Of a stretch of DNA of 64,000 nucleotides, positions 16,219 through 24,563 are shown one piece after another. The translations under genes and the position numbers were made by a program. The notes under the pieces were generated by a model. The model worked only from the letters and a program-made list of their open reading frames with translations. It had not been told where the DNA came from and made no database searches. The stretch's first letter is position 1, and each line of letters begins with the position of its first letter. Where the stretch lies: the NCBI GenBank assembly GCA_040902425.1, contig JBBDXI010000041.1, positions 1 through 64,000 of the forward strand, in the 5' to 3' direction. This DNA is from JBBDXI01 sp040902425. Its GTDB lineage: Bacteria > Planctomycetota > Phycisphaerae > Phycisphaerales > UBA1924.

Positions 16219-17112
16219 TCAGGCCGATGCCGCTGCGCCATTGACCTTCAACGGTCGGTAAATCTCGCTGAGCGTCCGACCTTGATCGTCCACCCAGGCA
16301 TCCCAACCGTTGATTGCACCACCGCAGATCATCTCCGCCGCCGAACTGGGGGCGCTGAAGACGTGGTCGCGCAGAAAGACGTACTTGTCGGCCCGCTTCT
16401 CCAGGACGCCCTGCTTGACCAATCGCTCCCTATCGGGCTCCAAGTCTCGCGAGGATTGGACTACGTCCGGTCGAGCCTCAGAGTCCTTGAGCACAACGAG
16501 CCCGTCCTCGTTGTAGACCGCACGGGCGGCGTAGCCCTTCCTCTTGATCCAGAAGAGGTGCGTCCCCTCGGTCTGATCGGCGCTCCCGTCCGCCGAGCTT
16601 GCAATGGCATCAAAAATGGGGAAGCCCAAACATCCCAAAAGCACCTCAAGGCCTTCCAGTATCTCGCTGACGACCGCTGCCGTCGCCTCGGGGAGGTGCG
16701 GCTGCTGCCCCGCGTTGCTGTTCTCGACCACATACCTACCCGCGTCCTTCGCCTTGCGGATGCTGGCCCACTCCAACATCTTTACGTGCGCCTTGGTGAA
16801 GCTCTGCAACCCCGAGACGACGACCACTCCCGTCTGCCAGAAGTCCTTTGCCTGATCGCCATTGTGGGTGGACAGCCCATCCGAGCAGCATTCCGCCTCG
16901 CCGATGTACACGCTCATCCGGTCCGCGCCAACCTTGGTCCCGAACAGGAAGTACACGCCAACCCAGCCCAGTTCATCGCGCTGGAACGCGTGGGCGGACT
17001 TGCTGCGAGGGAATGCCACCGCCTTCGTTCCGCGGTTCTCAATGCTGGCGATTCGGATGCCTCTCGGCTCTCCTTCTGGCAGAAAGACCTGAATGGAGCG
17101 TGGGCTCGGCAT
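16219..17112 (-). CDS. GIY-YIG-like domain protein with DUF4357
   Basis: The 297-residue protein, counted from the ATG at 17112, has an N-terminal GIY-YIG-like nuclease fold (GVYFLFG then MSVYIGEAE, followed by HNGDQAKDFWQTGVVV) and a C-terminal DUF4357-type domain (SAAEMICGGAINGWDAWVD). Proteins with this pair of domains are common accessory genes and may act in DNA restriction or repair, but the activity is unproven. GC is clearly lower than in the flanking genes and codon use differs, which suggests recent acquisition. It lies about 150 bases from a tRNA-Ser gene on the same strand. The start is chosen because the upstream frame has no homologous look. Confidence 0.82.
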   Translation of the reverse strand: MPSPRSIQVFLPEGEPRGIRIASIENRGTKAVAFPRSKSAHAFQRDELGWVGVYFLFGTKVGADRMSVYIGEAECCSDGLSTHNGDQAKDFWQTGVVVVSGLQSFTKAHVKMLEWASIRKAKDAGRYVVENSNAGQQPHLPEATAAVVSEILEGLEVLLGCLGFPIFDAIASSADGSADQTEGTHLFWIKRKGYAARAVYNEDGLVVLKDSEARPDVVQSSRDLEPDRERLVKQGVLEKRADKYVFLRDHVFSAPSSAAEMICGGAINGWDAWVDDQGRTLSEIYRPLKVNGAAASA

Positions 17113-17261
17113 CACCCCATCGTACCGGCGGCCCCCACACTCATCGAGGTATGACCCGTCCTGTGCTGGCGGAGGTGGGAAACGGGCCATTTGGCAAACT
17201 CATCTGCCAATGGTCGCGGACCCATCGGTTCAGAGCTGCCGAGTTTCCTCGGCATCAAAAG

Positions 17262-17348
17262 CGGAGAGGGGGGGATTCGAACCCCCGATAGGGTTGCCCC
17301 TATACAGCATTTCCAGTGCTGCTCCTTCAGCCACTCGGACACCTCTCC
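17262..17348 (-). tRNA. tRNA-Ser (anticodon GGA)
   Basis: The 87-base gene folds as a class II tRNA: acceptor GGAGAGG with CCTCTCC, D-arm GAGTGGCTGAAGG, and anticodon stem-loop GCACTGGAAATGC with anticodon GGA. It has a long variable arm (TAGGGGCAACCCTA) and T-arm GGGGGTTCGAATCCCCC. The discriminator base is G and CCA is not encoded. It reads UCC/UCU serine codons. Confidence 0.96.
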
Positions 17349-17557
17349 GGGGGGCGGGAGTGTAGGTCGCGCGCCCGCCGAAACGGGCCGCGCCAGCGCC
17401 GGGCCGGGCCCCCCGGGCCCCGGCCGCACCCAACCACCACGCCCGCACCGTCACCCCCGCGTGCGGCCGCGCTCCGGAAGCCGCGCCCGCCGGCCCCCAA
17501 ACCAGAGTGGCCCGCCCCCCGCGTCCGCGGGTAGCCTCCATCACACCGAGGAACCCC

Positions 17558-18148
17558 ATGACGAAGCGTCGCCTCCTCCGCTGGTCCGGCCTTGCCTGCC
17601 TCATCGCGATCCTTGCGCTCGTCGCGCTCACCGCCGTCGGCATCTCCCTCCGCCCCCGCGGCTGGCGCTTCGGCCCCTTCGAGTTCGTCGAGGACGCCTC
17701 CGACGAGATCGCCGCCCGGCTCGACCGGGCCCGCGCCCGCGACGACGACCGCGCCGCCTCGCCCTTCGAGGATGTGCGGTGGAGCGCCGAGGGCCGCCCG
17801 GCCGTCATGGTCGGCGGCCTGTGGTGCGACCTCCTCGCCGTTGACGGCTGCACCGTGGAGGACCTCATGGCCTTCGCCCGCAAGGAGTGGCGCGACGAGG
17901 ACAAGGCCCGCCGCCGCTTCGAGCAGGACCTCCCCATGCTCCTGCGCATCTGCTGGGAGCGGCCCGGCGAGACGGCCGCCCTCACCGGGCGCGCCGCGGG
18001 CGCCGGCCCCGCCGCCCCGCCGCGCACCATCACCCCCCCGATCACCGAGGAGAACCGCGCCCGCCTCTGGGAGAAGCGCGCCGCCGGCGCGCGGGCCGTC
18101 GAGCAGACAACGCCCGGCCCTCCGGCCGCCCCCGCGCCGCCGCCCTGA
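17558..18148 (+). CDS. Single-span membrane-anchored protein of unknown function
   Basis: This 196-residue protein has one N-terminal membrane span (LACLIAILALVALTAVGI), then a soluble domain of about 125 residues. The domain holds conserved-looking charged and aromatic motifs (FGPFEFVEDASDEIAARL, ICWERPGE) and is followed by a Pro/Ala-rich tail. No family is recognised. The ATG at 17558 is taken as start because it precedes the span; the frame is open further upstream but only through low-complexity sequence. The gene stands alone on the plus strand, facing a zinc-ribbon gene across 11 bases. Confidence 0.6.
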   Translation: MTKRRLLRWSGLACLIAILALVALTAVGISLRPRGWRFGPFEFVEDASDEIAARLDRARARDDDRAASPFEDVRWSAEGRPAVMVGGLWCDLLAVDGCTVEDLMAFARKEWRDEDKARRRFEQDLPMLLRICWERPGETAALTGRAAGAGPAAPPRTITPPITEENRARLWEKRAAGARAVEQTTPGPPAAPAPPP

Positions 18149-18159
18149 AGCAGCCCCGC

Positions 18160-18423
18160 CTACGCGTGCGTGATCGTTCCGCACTTCGGGCAGACCTGCC
18201 CGTAGCTCCCCGCCGGCTCGCGCGAGAGGTCGCCCCCGCAGCCCCAGCACGTCGGCTGCTTCAGGCGCGAGGTCATTTTGCTCACCCCCAGCGCCACCGC
18301 CGCCACCGCCACGCCCACCAGCGGCCAGACCGGCAGCGCCGTCAGCGACGCCGTCGCGATCGCCGCTAGCGCAGCGCCGACGAGCAGCGCGAACACCCGC
18401 AGCCGGACTTTCTGCATCCACAT
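18160..18423 (-). CDS. Small membrane protein with zinc ribbon
   Basis: This 87-residue protein has two hydrophobic spans (about residues 12-47) and a C-terminal four-cysteine ribbon: CWGCGGDLSRE then CPKCG. It resembles in design the zinc-ribbon membrane proteins at 6675 and 18452. An ATG at 18417 is an alternative start. The function is unknown. Confidence 0.6.
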   Translation of the reverse strand: MWMQKVRLRVFALLVGAALAAIATASLTALPVWPLVGVAVAAVALGVSKMTSRLKQPTCWGCGGDLSREPAGSYGQVCPKCGTITHA

Positions 18424-18451
18424 CACGCGTCTGATCCTAGCGGGAATCCCC

Positions 18452-19126
18452 TCACAGCGTCCGGTACCGGTCGATGGCATCGCGGATCCGGGTGGGCCTC
18501 GGCAGATCATCGGCCACAATCTCGATCTCGTCCTGCCCCGCGCTGGAGATTCCCAGCCGCCCCACGCCCATCAGCCGCTGGAAGAAGCTCTGGCTCACCT
18601 GGAGGTTCCGGATGTCCCGGTGCCGCACCTCGCTGGTGTGCCGGCTGAGGAGCCCCCGCCGCTCGATCGTCCGCTTGGTGGTTATCTCCAGTGACAGGTC
18701 CAGCTTCCGCAGCCACCACAGCCCGAACCCGACGACGCCCAGCACCGCCGCCGCCAGCCCCATCCACACCCCGGCCTGCGACGGCGCTGTCCGGACCATC
18801 CCGAAATACCCGGCCACCCCAAGTCCGCCGAAGAGCAGCGCCGCGAGCAGCAGGAACGTGAACGGGCGCGCCCGGAACATCGCGGGACGGACCAGCATCA
18901 CCCGCTGCTCGGGCCCCGCCCCCGGGCCGGTGGCAGGTGCCCTGGCCGCGCCCGCCTGCGACCCCGCCGCCCCCCCGGCCCCCGCCGCAGCATCCGCCCC
19001 AGCGCTGGGGGCATCCGCCGGGATCACCCGCACATCCCCGCACGCCGGGCACCGCGCCTTCTGCCCCCGCGCCGACTCGGGGACCTCCAGCACCTTCTCG
19101 CAGTTGTCGCACGTCAGCCGGATCAC
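18452..19126 (-). CDS. PH-domain membrane protein with N-terminal zinc ribbon
   Basis: This protein of about 224 residues begins with a four-cysteine ribbon (CDNCEKVLEVP then CPACGDVRVIP), followed by a Gly/Ala-rich linker and two membrane spans. A bacterial PH (DUF304/bPH2) domain follows, with the pattern LDLSLEITTKRTIERRGLLSR then HRDIRNLQVSQSFFQR, typical of YdbS-like proteins. The bPH2 domain has no assigned biochemical role. A GTG at 19126 is preferred as start because ribbon proteins of this type begin a few residues before the first cysteine; a GTG at 19144 is also possible. Confidence 0.75.
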   Translation of the reverse strand: MIRLTCDNCEKVLEVPESARGQKARCPACGDVRVIPADAPSAGADAAAGAGGAAGSQAGAARAPATGPGAGPEQRVMLVRPAMFRARPFTFLLLAALLFGGLGVAGYFGMVRTAPSQAGVWMGLAAAVLGVVGFGLWWLRKLDLSLEITTKRTIERRGLLSRHTSEVRHRDIRNLQVSQSFFQRLMGVGRLGISSAGQDEIEIVADDLPRPTRIRDAIDRYRTL

Positions 19127-19241
19127 ACCCGCAGGATACCGCACCCGCCCTCCCGCCAGCGCCCCGCTGCCCCCGCCTCATCCCGCCCCGCGGTCCCGCC
19201 CCTGGACCCGGGCGCGGGGCCACGGTGTACGCTCTGCCCCG

Positions 19242-20825
19242 ATGCGGATCGTCCTCCTGAACTGGGCCCCCATCGCCGAGGGGGCCGCCCGCGGCGGCGG
19301 CATCAACGGGTACACCCGGGCCCTCGCCCAGGACCTGCTCCGCCGCGGCCACGAGGTCGCCGCCCTCTCCGGCGGGACCGCCTACGAGCCCGGCCCCATC
19401 CCCGGTGAACCCGGCCCCTGCCGCATCCGCAAGCTCCCGGCCTGGCAGGGCATTCAGCGCTACGAGGTCCTCAACTCCCCCGTCCTGGCCCCGGCCCTCC
19501 CCCAGTTCCGCGACCCCCGCGCCGAGGTCAGCTCCCCCGGCCTGGAGCGCGAGGTCGCGCGGCTCATCGCAGAGCTCAGGCCCGACGCCGTGCACATCCA
19601 GTCCCTCGAGGGCTTCTCGGCGGGCTGCATCGCGGCGATCGGCGCGGCCGCGCCGGGCGCGCGCGTCGTCTTCTCCCTCCACAACTACCACACCATCTGC
19701 CCCCAGGTCTACCTCATGCAGGGCCACCGCCGCCCGTGCCATTCGTTCGACGGCGGCCGGGCCTGCGACGGCTGCATCCCCACCGTGGACCCCGCGGCCG
19801 AGAAGCGCCGGCTGGCCACCGGCGACTCCACGCCCGCCGAGTTCGAGTGGAAGCGCCCAGAAAACGGCAACGCAGGACGAGAAGAGCCGGGAGGAGAGTC
19901 GGTGTGGCGCGGTCTGCTGAGGAGATTCGCGAACGCTCCACCGGCCGAGGCCGGTGCACCGACGGCTCCACCTCCCGCGCCCTTCATCCCGCCGCCCCTC
20001 TGGTCAGAGGCGTGGATCACGATGCCGGCCCGCCGGCCCCTCCTCAACATCGTCCACCCCGAGCCGGCCTGCGCCGGGCCGCCGAACGCCTACGGCCAGC
20101 GCCGGCTGGCCATGATCGAGGCCATCAACCGCTGCGACACGGTCCTGGCCGTCTCGGACTTCGTCCGCCGCAAGTACGAGACGCTGGGTGTCCGCCCGGA
20201 GGTCCTCCGCACGCTGCACATTGGGACGCGCCTGGGTGTCGCGCCCGGCGGCGTGCGCTCCGAGCCCGACCCCGCCACGCCCCGCTCACGCCCCATCCGC
20301 CTCGCCTTCATGGGGTACAACAACTGGTACAAGGGCCTCCCCATGCTCCTGGAGTCCCTCGCCCTCCTCACCCCCGAGGTCCTTGGCCGCTTCCATCTGC
20401 ACATCTTCGCCCTCGGCGGCGAGCCGGCCGACGCCGAACTCGCCGGACTGCGCCCGCGCCTCGCCGGCCTCACCGTCCGCGAGGGCTACAGCCACGACGA
20501 GCTCCCCGCGCTTCTCGCCGGCATCGACCTGGGCCTCGTCACCAGCGTCTGGTGGGATAACGGCCCCCAGACCGTGCTGGAGTTCCTCGCCTGCGGCATC
20601 CCCGTCCTGGGCGCCCAGCTCGGCGGGATCCCCGACTTCATCCAGGACGGTGTGAACGGCCTGCTCTTCCGCGGCAACGACCGCTGGGACCTCGCCCGCC
20701 GGCTCGCCGGAATCGCCGCAGAACCGGCCGTTCTCGCCCGCCTGCGCGACAACGTGAAGCCCCCCAAGACCATGACAGAACACACGTCGGAGTTGGAAGC
20801 CATCTACGGGGCCCGCGTATCCTGA
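19242..20825 (+). CDS. Glycosyltransferase family 4 (first of a trio)
   Basis: This 527-residue GT-B glycosyltransferase transfers sugar from an activated donor to an unknown glycan acceptor. The N-terminal Rossmann-like domain includes GGGINGYTRALAQDLLRRGHEV and HIQSLEGF. A cysteine cluster (CPQVYLMQG, C, then ACDGC) follows at residues about 155-180. The C-terminal domain has FMGYNNWYKGLPMLLESLALL and the donor-binding region DNGPQTVLEFLACGIPVLG. Between the domains lies a disordered segment of about 60 residues carrying a CACCGGCC palindrome (19939-19956). It is a paralogue of the gene at 22612, sharing HIxSLEGF and DGGRAC(D/E)GC. The start ATG at 19242 fits the family N-terminus. Confidence 0.88.
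   Translation: MRIVLLNWAPIAEGAARGGGINGYTRALAQDLLRRGHEVAALSGGTAYEPGPIPGEPGPCRIRKLPAWQGIQRYEVLNSPVLAPALPQFRDPRAEVSSPGLEREVARLIAELRPDAVHIQSLEGFSAGCIAAIGAAAPGARVVFSLHNYHTICPQVYLMQGHRRPCHSFDGGRACDGCIPTVDPAAEKRRLATGDSTPAEFEWKRPENGNAGREEPGGESVWRGLLRRFANAPPAEAGAPTAPPPAPFIPPPLWSEAWITMPARRPLLNIVHPEPACAGPPNAYGQRRLAMIEAINRCDTVLAVSDFVRRKYETLGVRPEVLRTLHIGTRLGVAPGGVRSEPDPATPRSRPIRLAFMGYNNWYKGLPMLLESLALLTPEVLGRFHLHIFALGGEPADAELAGLRPRLAGLTVREGYSHDELPALLAGIDLGLVTSVWWDNGPQTVLEFLACGIPVLGAQLGGIPDFIQDGVNGLLFRGNDRWDLARRLAGIAAEPAVLARLRDNVKPPKTMTEHTSELEAIYGARVS
19935..19969. repeat. CACCGGCC/GGCCGGTG palindrome inside a GT4 gene
   Basis: CACCGGCC (19939-19946) and GGCCGGTG (19949-19956) are separated by GA and flanked by GCTCC direct ends. 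It is translated within the disordered linker of the GT4 protein. One copy only is seen in the window. Confidence 0.6.
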
Positions 20826-20872
20826 TTGGCCGCGGCCGCCCCCGCGGCGGTCGGGGGTTGTAGGGGACGCCT

Positions 20873-22615
20873 TTGAAGGCACTTGCGGATGCGAACCTGA
20901 CGGCCGTTGAGGCCCCCCCGGCGGACCGCGCGCCCACCCCGGCCACACCCCGGCAGGCCCCGCCCGAGCCCGAGCCCGCCGCGTGTGTGGCCACCGCGCG
21001 GGTCGCCGCCATCATCGTGACCTGGAACCGGCGCGAGGCCCTGGATGTCGTCCTGCGGGCCTTGGCGGGGCAGCAGTACGGGGGGCGCCACGGCGGGCGA
21101 CTGGATGTGGTGGTCGTCGACAACGGCTCGACCGACGGCACGGCCGACTCGGTGATCGAGCACTGGGCACCTGACCGTGTCGTAGACAACGCGACCGCCG
21201 ACGCCGCGGAGCCCCGCTTCGAGGACTCGCCGCTCCGCACCACCCGCAACGGTCACCTGGGGGGGCGCGGGGCCATCTCGACGCTGACGCTGGTCCGCAA
21301 CGCCCACAACCTCGGCGGGTGCGGCGGGTTCAACACGGGGCTTGCAAACCTCGAGCGGAACCTCGACACGCCCCAGGCCCCGCTCGACTACGCGTGGCTT
21401 GTCGATGACGATGTGGACCTGCCGCCGGGGGCGCTGGCGCAGCTCGTGCGGACGGCCGAGGGCGACCCGGGCATCGGCATCGTCGGGTCCCGGACCGTGG
21501 ACTTCGACGACCGCCAGACCACCATCGAGACCACCATCTACTTCGACTTCGAGAACGGCTGGATGGGCCCGGAGCCGGCCCGCGGCCACCGCCTCGAAGC
21601 GTCGCACCGGGCGTGGGCGGAGCGCACGGGCGGAACGCGCGGCCGGCTGGAGTTCTCCGGGGTCCGTGAGGTCGATGTCGTCTCGGCGTGCAGCCTGCTG
21701 GCCCGCTGGCGGGCGGTGAAGGAGGTCGGCTTCTGGGACCGGCGGTACTTCATCTACTGCGACGATGCCGACTGGTGCCTGCGCTTCGGGAAGGCCGGGT
21801 ACCGGGTCGTGTGCGACCTCGACGCGGTGGTCTTCCACACGTACTGGCTGAGCAAGCTGACGCCGGTGCGGGCCTACTACTCGCAGCGGAACCTGGTGTG
21901 GGTCATCCAGAAGGTCCTGCCGCGCGGGCGGGTGCGGCGGGCGGTCGCCCGGCGCCTCGGCTCGCTGCTGGTGGACAGCCGCAAGGCGATGACGCACTGC
22001 CGGCTCTTCCACGCGGAGATCATCCGGCGGACCGCGCACGACATCGTGACCGGGCGGGCGGGGAAGCTGGACCACGAGGGACCGTGGGCCGTCCCCCTGA
22101 TCGGGGCCCTCGACGGCGGCGGCGCCCTCAGGCCCGGCGCGCGGGTCATGGTCATGTGCTCGCACCCGGAGTCCATCGCCTGGGCGGATGAGCTGCGGGC
22201 ACGCGTGACCTACGGCCTGATCGACCGCGGCCGGGCCGCCGACCAGCCGCGCTGGGTCTACATGGTCCGCGACACCGTTCCCGACCCGCGCCGGCCCAAC
22301 GCGCTGGGCCTGCCCGGCCCCGAGCGGGTCGTCTTCGAGCCCAACCGAGCCAGCAAGTGGAGGGCGCAGCGCGGGTGGATCAGGAACCCCGCCGAGGCCG
22401 TGGTCATCTTCGACCAGAGCAACGAGCTGCCCCTGATCCGCGGGCGCTACACCATCCACATCGACCGCAAGCGGCCCGGCCTCGCCCAGCCCGAGCGCGA
22501 CGGCTGGCCGCAGCGCCTCCGCTTCCTCGGCCGCTGGGCCGGCACCGCCGCCCGCTGCCTGCTGTACGCCGGCGCGGCCCGGCCCCGTCCGCACCAGGGG
22601 AAGTACGGCGGATGA
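20873..22615 (+). CDS. Glycosyltransferase family 2, GlfT2/rhamnosyl-like
   Basis: This is a 580-residue GT-A glycosyltransferase. The catalytic domain begins with AIIVTWNRREALDVVLRAL and contains VVVVDNGSTDGTADSV, NLGGCGGFNTGLA, the metal-binding DDDVD and the acceptor-side FIYCDDADWCLRFGKAGY; these features recall galactofuranosyl- and rhamnosyltransferases. A C-terminal region of about 220 residues is not recognised. The start is a TTG at 20873 with AGGGGA upstream; no ATG precedes the domain. It sits between two GT4 genes and overlaps the second by 4 bases (ATGA), so the three probably build one exported or cell-wall polysaccharide. Confidence 0.86.
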   Translation: MKALADANLTAVEAPPADRAPTPATPRQAPPEPEPAACVATARVAAIIVTWNRREALDVVLRALAGQQYGGRHGGRLDVVVVDNGSTDGTADSVIEHWAPDRVVDNATADAAEPRFEDSPLRTTRNGHLGGRGAISTLTLVRNAHNLGGCGGFNTGLANLERNLDTPQAPLDYAWLVDDDVDLPPGALAQLVRTAEGDPGIGIVGSRTVDFDDRQTTIETTIYFDFENGWMGPEPARGHRLEASHRAWAERTGGTRGRLEFSGVREVDVVSACSLLARWRAVKEVGFWDRRYFIYCDDADWCLRFGKAGYRVVCDLDAVVFHTYWLSKLTPVRAYYSQRNLVWVIQKVLPRGRVRRAVARRLGSLLVDSRKAMTHCRLFHAEIIRRTAHDIVTGRAGKLDHEGPWAVPLIGALDGGGALRPGARVMVMCSHPESIAWADELRARVTYGLIDRGRAADQPRWVYMVRDTVPDPRRPNALGLPGPERVVFEPNRASKWRAQRGWIRNPAEAVVIFDQSNELPLIRGRYTIHIDRKRPGLAQPERDGWPQRLRFLGRWAGTAARCLLYAGAARPRPHQGKYGG

Positions 22616-24429
22616 GCCCGCAGCCGAACGCTCCAACCCCCACGGCCGCGCCGTACGACCCCCGCGAGGCCTCCGTGCCGCCGGGCTGGCCCCGGACCGA
22701 CCGGCCCCTGCGCATCGCCCTGCTGGGCTGGGCGAGGCTGTCGTTCCAGGCGCAGCAGGGGTCCGGCTACAACCTGTCGGCGTCGGAGCTCGCGGCCGGG
22801 CTGGCGATGAGCGGGCACGAGGTGGTCTACCTGTCGTCGGGGCGGCGGTACGGGCTGCGCCCGTGGGCCTTCATCGCGCGCACGGAGCGCTGGCGGGGCG
22901 TCGAGTGCTTCGACCTCTACAACAGCCCGAACCCCTCGCCCGCGTCGTACAACTTCCGCAACACGCGCGCCGAGCTGGACCACGGGCGGCAGGTGCGCCT
23001 GGTCCTGCGCTGGCTGGAGCGCCGCCGGATCGACGTGGTGCACATCCACAGCCTGGAGGGGTTCCCGCTCTCGCTGATCGGGGCGATCGAGGCGGCGGGG
23101 GGGGGGCGGCGGGCGGTGGTCACGCCGCACAACTACTGGTTCGTCTGCCCGCAGGTGGACCTGATGCGGGGCGAGACGGCCCTCTGCCGCGACTACGACG
23201 GGGGGCGGGCGTGCGAGGGGTGCCTGCGCTCCGGGCCGGCCTGGCGGACGCGCCTGAAGCGGCGGCTGGGGCAGGCCGCGGAGCGCGTGGTGGGGATGGA
23301 GATCGCCGGCCTGCTGCGCAAGGCGGCGAAGGAGGTCCCTGACCGGTGGCGCGAGCTGACCGGGGCGCTGCCGCCGGAGAGCTTCAACGCGCGGAAGCCC
23401 GACCCGGAGACGGCGGCGGGGTTCGATGCGGGCGCGGGGGGCGGGGGGGCGGGCGCGAGGGGGGACGGGCTGATCCGGCACCACTACGGCTGGGAGCGGC
23501 GGGACAGCATCCGCAAGCCCATCGCGCCGACAGCGCTCGACGACAACGAGAAGTTCCTCGCCTCCGACCGGCACCTGGTGGTGCTGAACGGCTACGGGCG
23601 GCGGCGGGTGGCCGGCGTGGAGGCCCTGAACCGGGCGTCGCTGGTCATCCCGCCGAGCGACTTCGTCCGCAGCGTCTACGTGCGCATGGGCCTGGACGAG
23701 CGCCGCTCGCGGACGGTGCGGCTCGGGCAGCCGCACTTTGACCAGATCAACCGGCGGGCACGGCGGTCGCCGTTCTACGGGATGCGCCCGTGGGACCCGG
23801 CCACCGCCCGGCGCCCCCTGCGCTTCGCCTTCTTCGGGGCCATGCGCCCGAGCAAGGGGATCGACATCCTGGCCGCGGCCATCCCCCTGCTGACGCGCGA
23901 GGTGCGGCAGCGCTGCCAGTTCCACATCCGGGCCCAGGGGAAGGACTGGCCGCTGCGCAAGGCGCTCTCGGTGTTCCCGGAGGTGGCCTTCTCCGGGCAG
24001 TACGACCTGCTGCAGCTGATCGGCTCGGGCGGGGAGTACGACGTCGGCCTGCTGCCGCACGCGTGGTTCGAGAACTCGCCGCTGGTGCTGCTGGAGCACC
24101 TGCACGCGGGGAAGTTCGTCATCTGCTCGCGGCTCGGCGGGCCGGTGGAGTGGGTGCGCCCGCCGCTGAACGGGCTGATGGTGGAAGGCGGGCGGCCGGA
24201 GGAGCTGGCGGCGGCGATGACGAAGCTGGCGAGAGGCGAGGTCGCGATCCCCAGCCCCCGCGAGGTGCACGAGGCGACGCCCATCCTGCGGAGCTACCCG
24301 GACCACGTCGCGGAAATCGAGGGGATCTACCGGGAAGTGCTGGGCGAGCGGGAGGCACCCGCCGACGCCCGGGTGGACGCCGCTCTCGGCCAGGGCGCCG
24401 CTGAGATCGCCGCCGGCGCGGTCGGCTGA
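22612..24429 (+). CDS. Glycosyltransferase family 4 (third of a trio)
   Basis: This 605-residue GT-B glycosyltransferase is a paralogue of the gene at 19242. The N-terminal domain shows GSGYNLSASELAAGLAMSGHEV, HIHSLEGFPLSLIGAIEA, HNYWFVCPQVDLMRG and the cysteine pair ACEGC. The C-terminal domain has FFGAMRPSKGIDILAAAIPLL and the donor-site region ENSPLVLLEHLHAGKFVICS. A disordered Gly/Ala-rich segment (around 23421-23463) separates the domains, and a run of ten G (23097-23106) lies upstream. The ATG at 22612 overlaps the preceding stop as ATGA. The cysteine cluster is a candidate zinc site. The acceptor is unknown. Confidence 0.88.
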   Translation: MSPQPNAPTPTAAPYDPREASVPPGWPRTDRPLRIALLGWARLSFQAQQGSGYNLSASELAAGLAMSGHEVVYLSSGRRYGLRPWAFIARTERWRGVECFDLYNSPNPSPASYNFRNTRAELDHGRQVRLVLRWLERRRIDVVHIHSLEGFPLSLIGAIEAAGGGRRAVVTPHNYWFVCPQVDLMRGETALCRDYDGGRACEGCLRSGPAWRTRLKRRLGQAAERVVGMEIAGLLRKAAKEVPDRWRELTGALPPESFNARKPDPETAAGFDAGAGGGGAGARGDGLIRHHYGWERRDSIRKPIAPTALDDNEKFLASDRHLVVLNGYGRRRVAGVEALNRASLVIPPSDFVRSVYVRMGLDERRSRTVRLGQPHFDQINRRARRSPFYGMRPWDPATARRPLRFAFFGAMRPSKGIDILAAAIPLLTREVRQRCQFHIRAQGKDWPLRKALSVFPEVAFSGQYDLLQLIGSGGEYDVGLLPHAWFENSPLVLLEHLHAGKFVICSRLGGPVEWVRPPLNGLMVEGGRPEELAAAMTKLARGEVAIPSPREVHEATPILRSYPDHVAEIEGIYREVLGEREAPADARVDAALGQGAAEIAAGAVG

Positions 24430-24447
24430 GTACTAGGCCGCTCCTCT

Positions 24448-24527
24448 AACGCGAAGTCGCGAAGTTCGCGAAGACCGCGGGGAAGACCAGGAACGCACCC
24501 CTTCGCGCTCTTCGCGGCCTTCGCGTT
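24448..24527. repeat. GCGAAG-rich hairpin, copy 3 (family A)
   Basis: It opens AACGCGAAG and closes CTTCGCGTT, with GCGAAG reiterations in the arms, as at 2149 and 5515. It sits between the convergent GT4 and D-3-phosphoglycerate dehydrogenase genes. Confidence 0.88.
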
Positions 24528-24563
24528 GAGATTCTTCGGGCGCGCGGCCAGGGACCTGAACGA

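Noticed and set aside
17113..17261. Integrase attachment site at tRNA-Ser
   Set aside because: No repeat of the tRNA 3' end was found on the other side of the GIY-YIG gene within the window.
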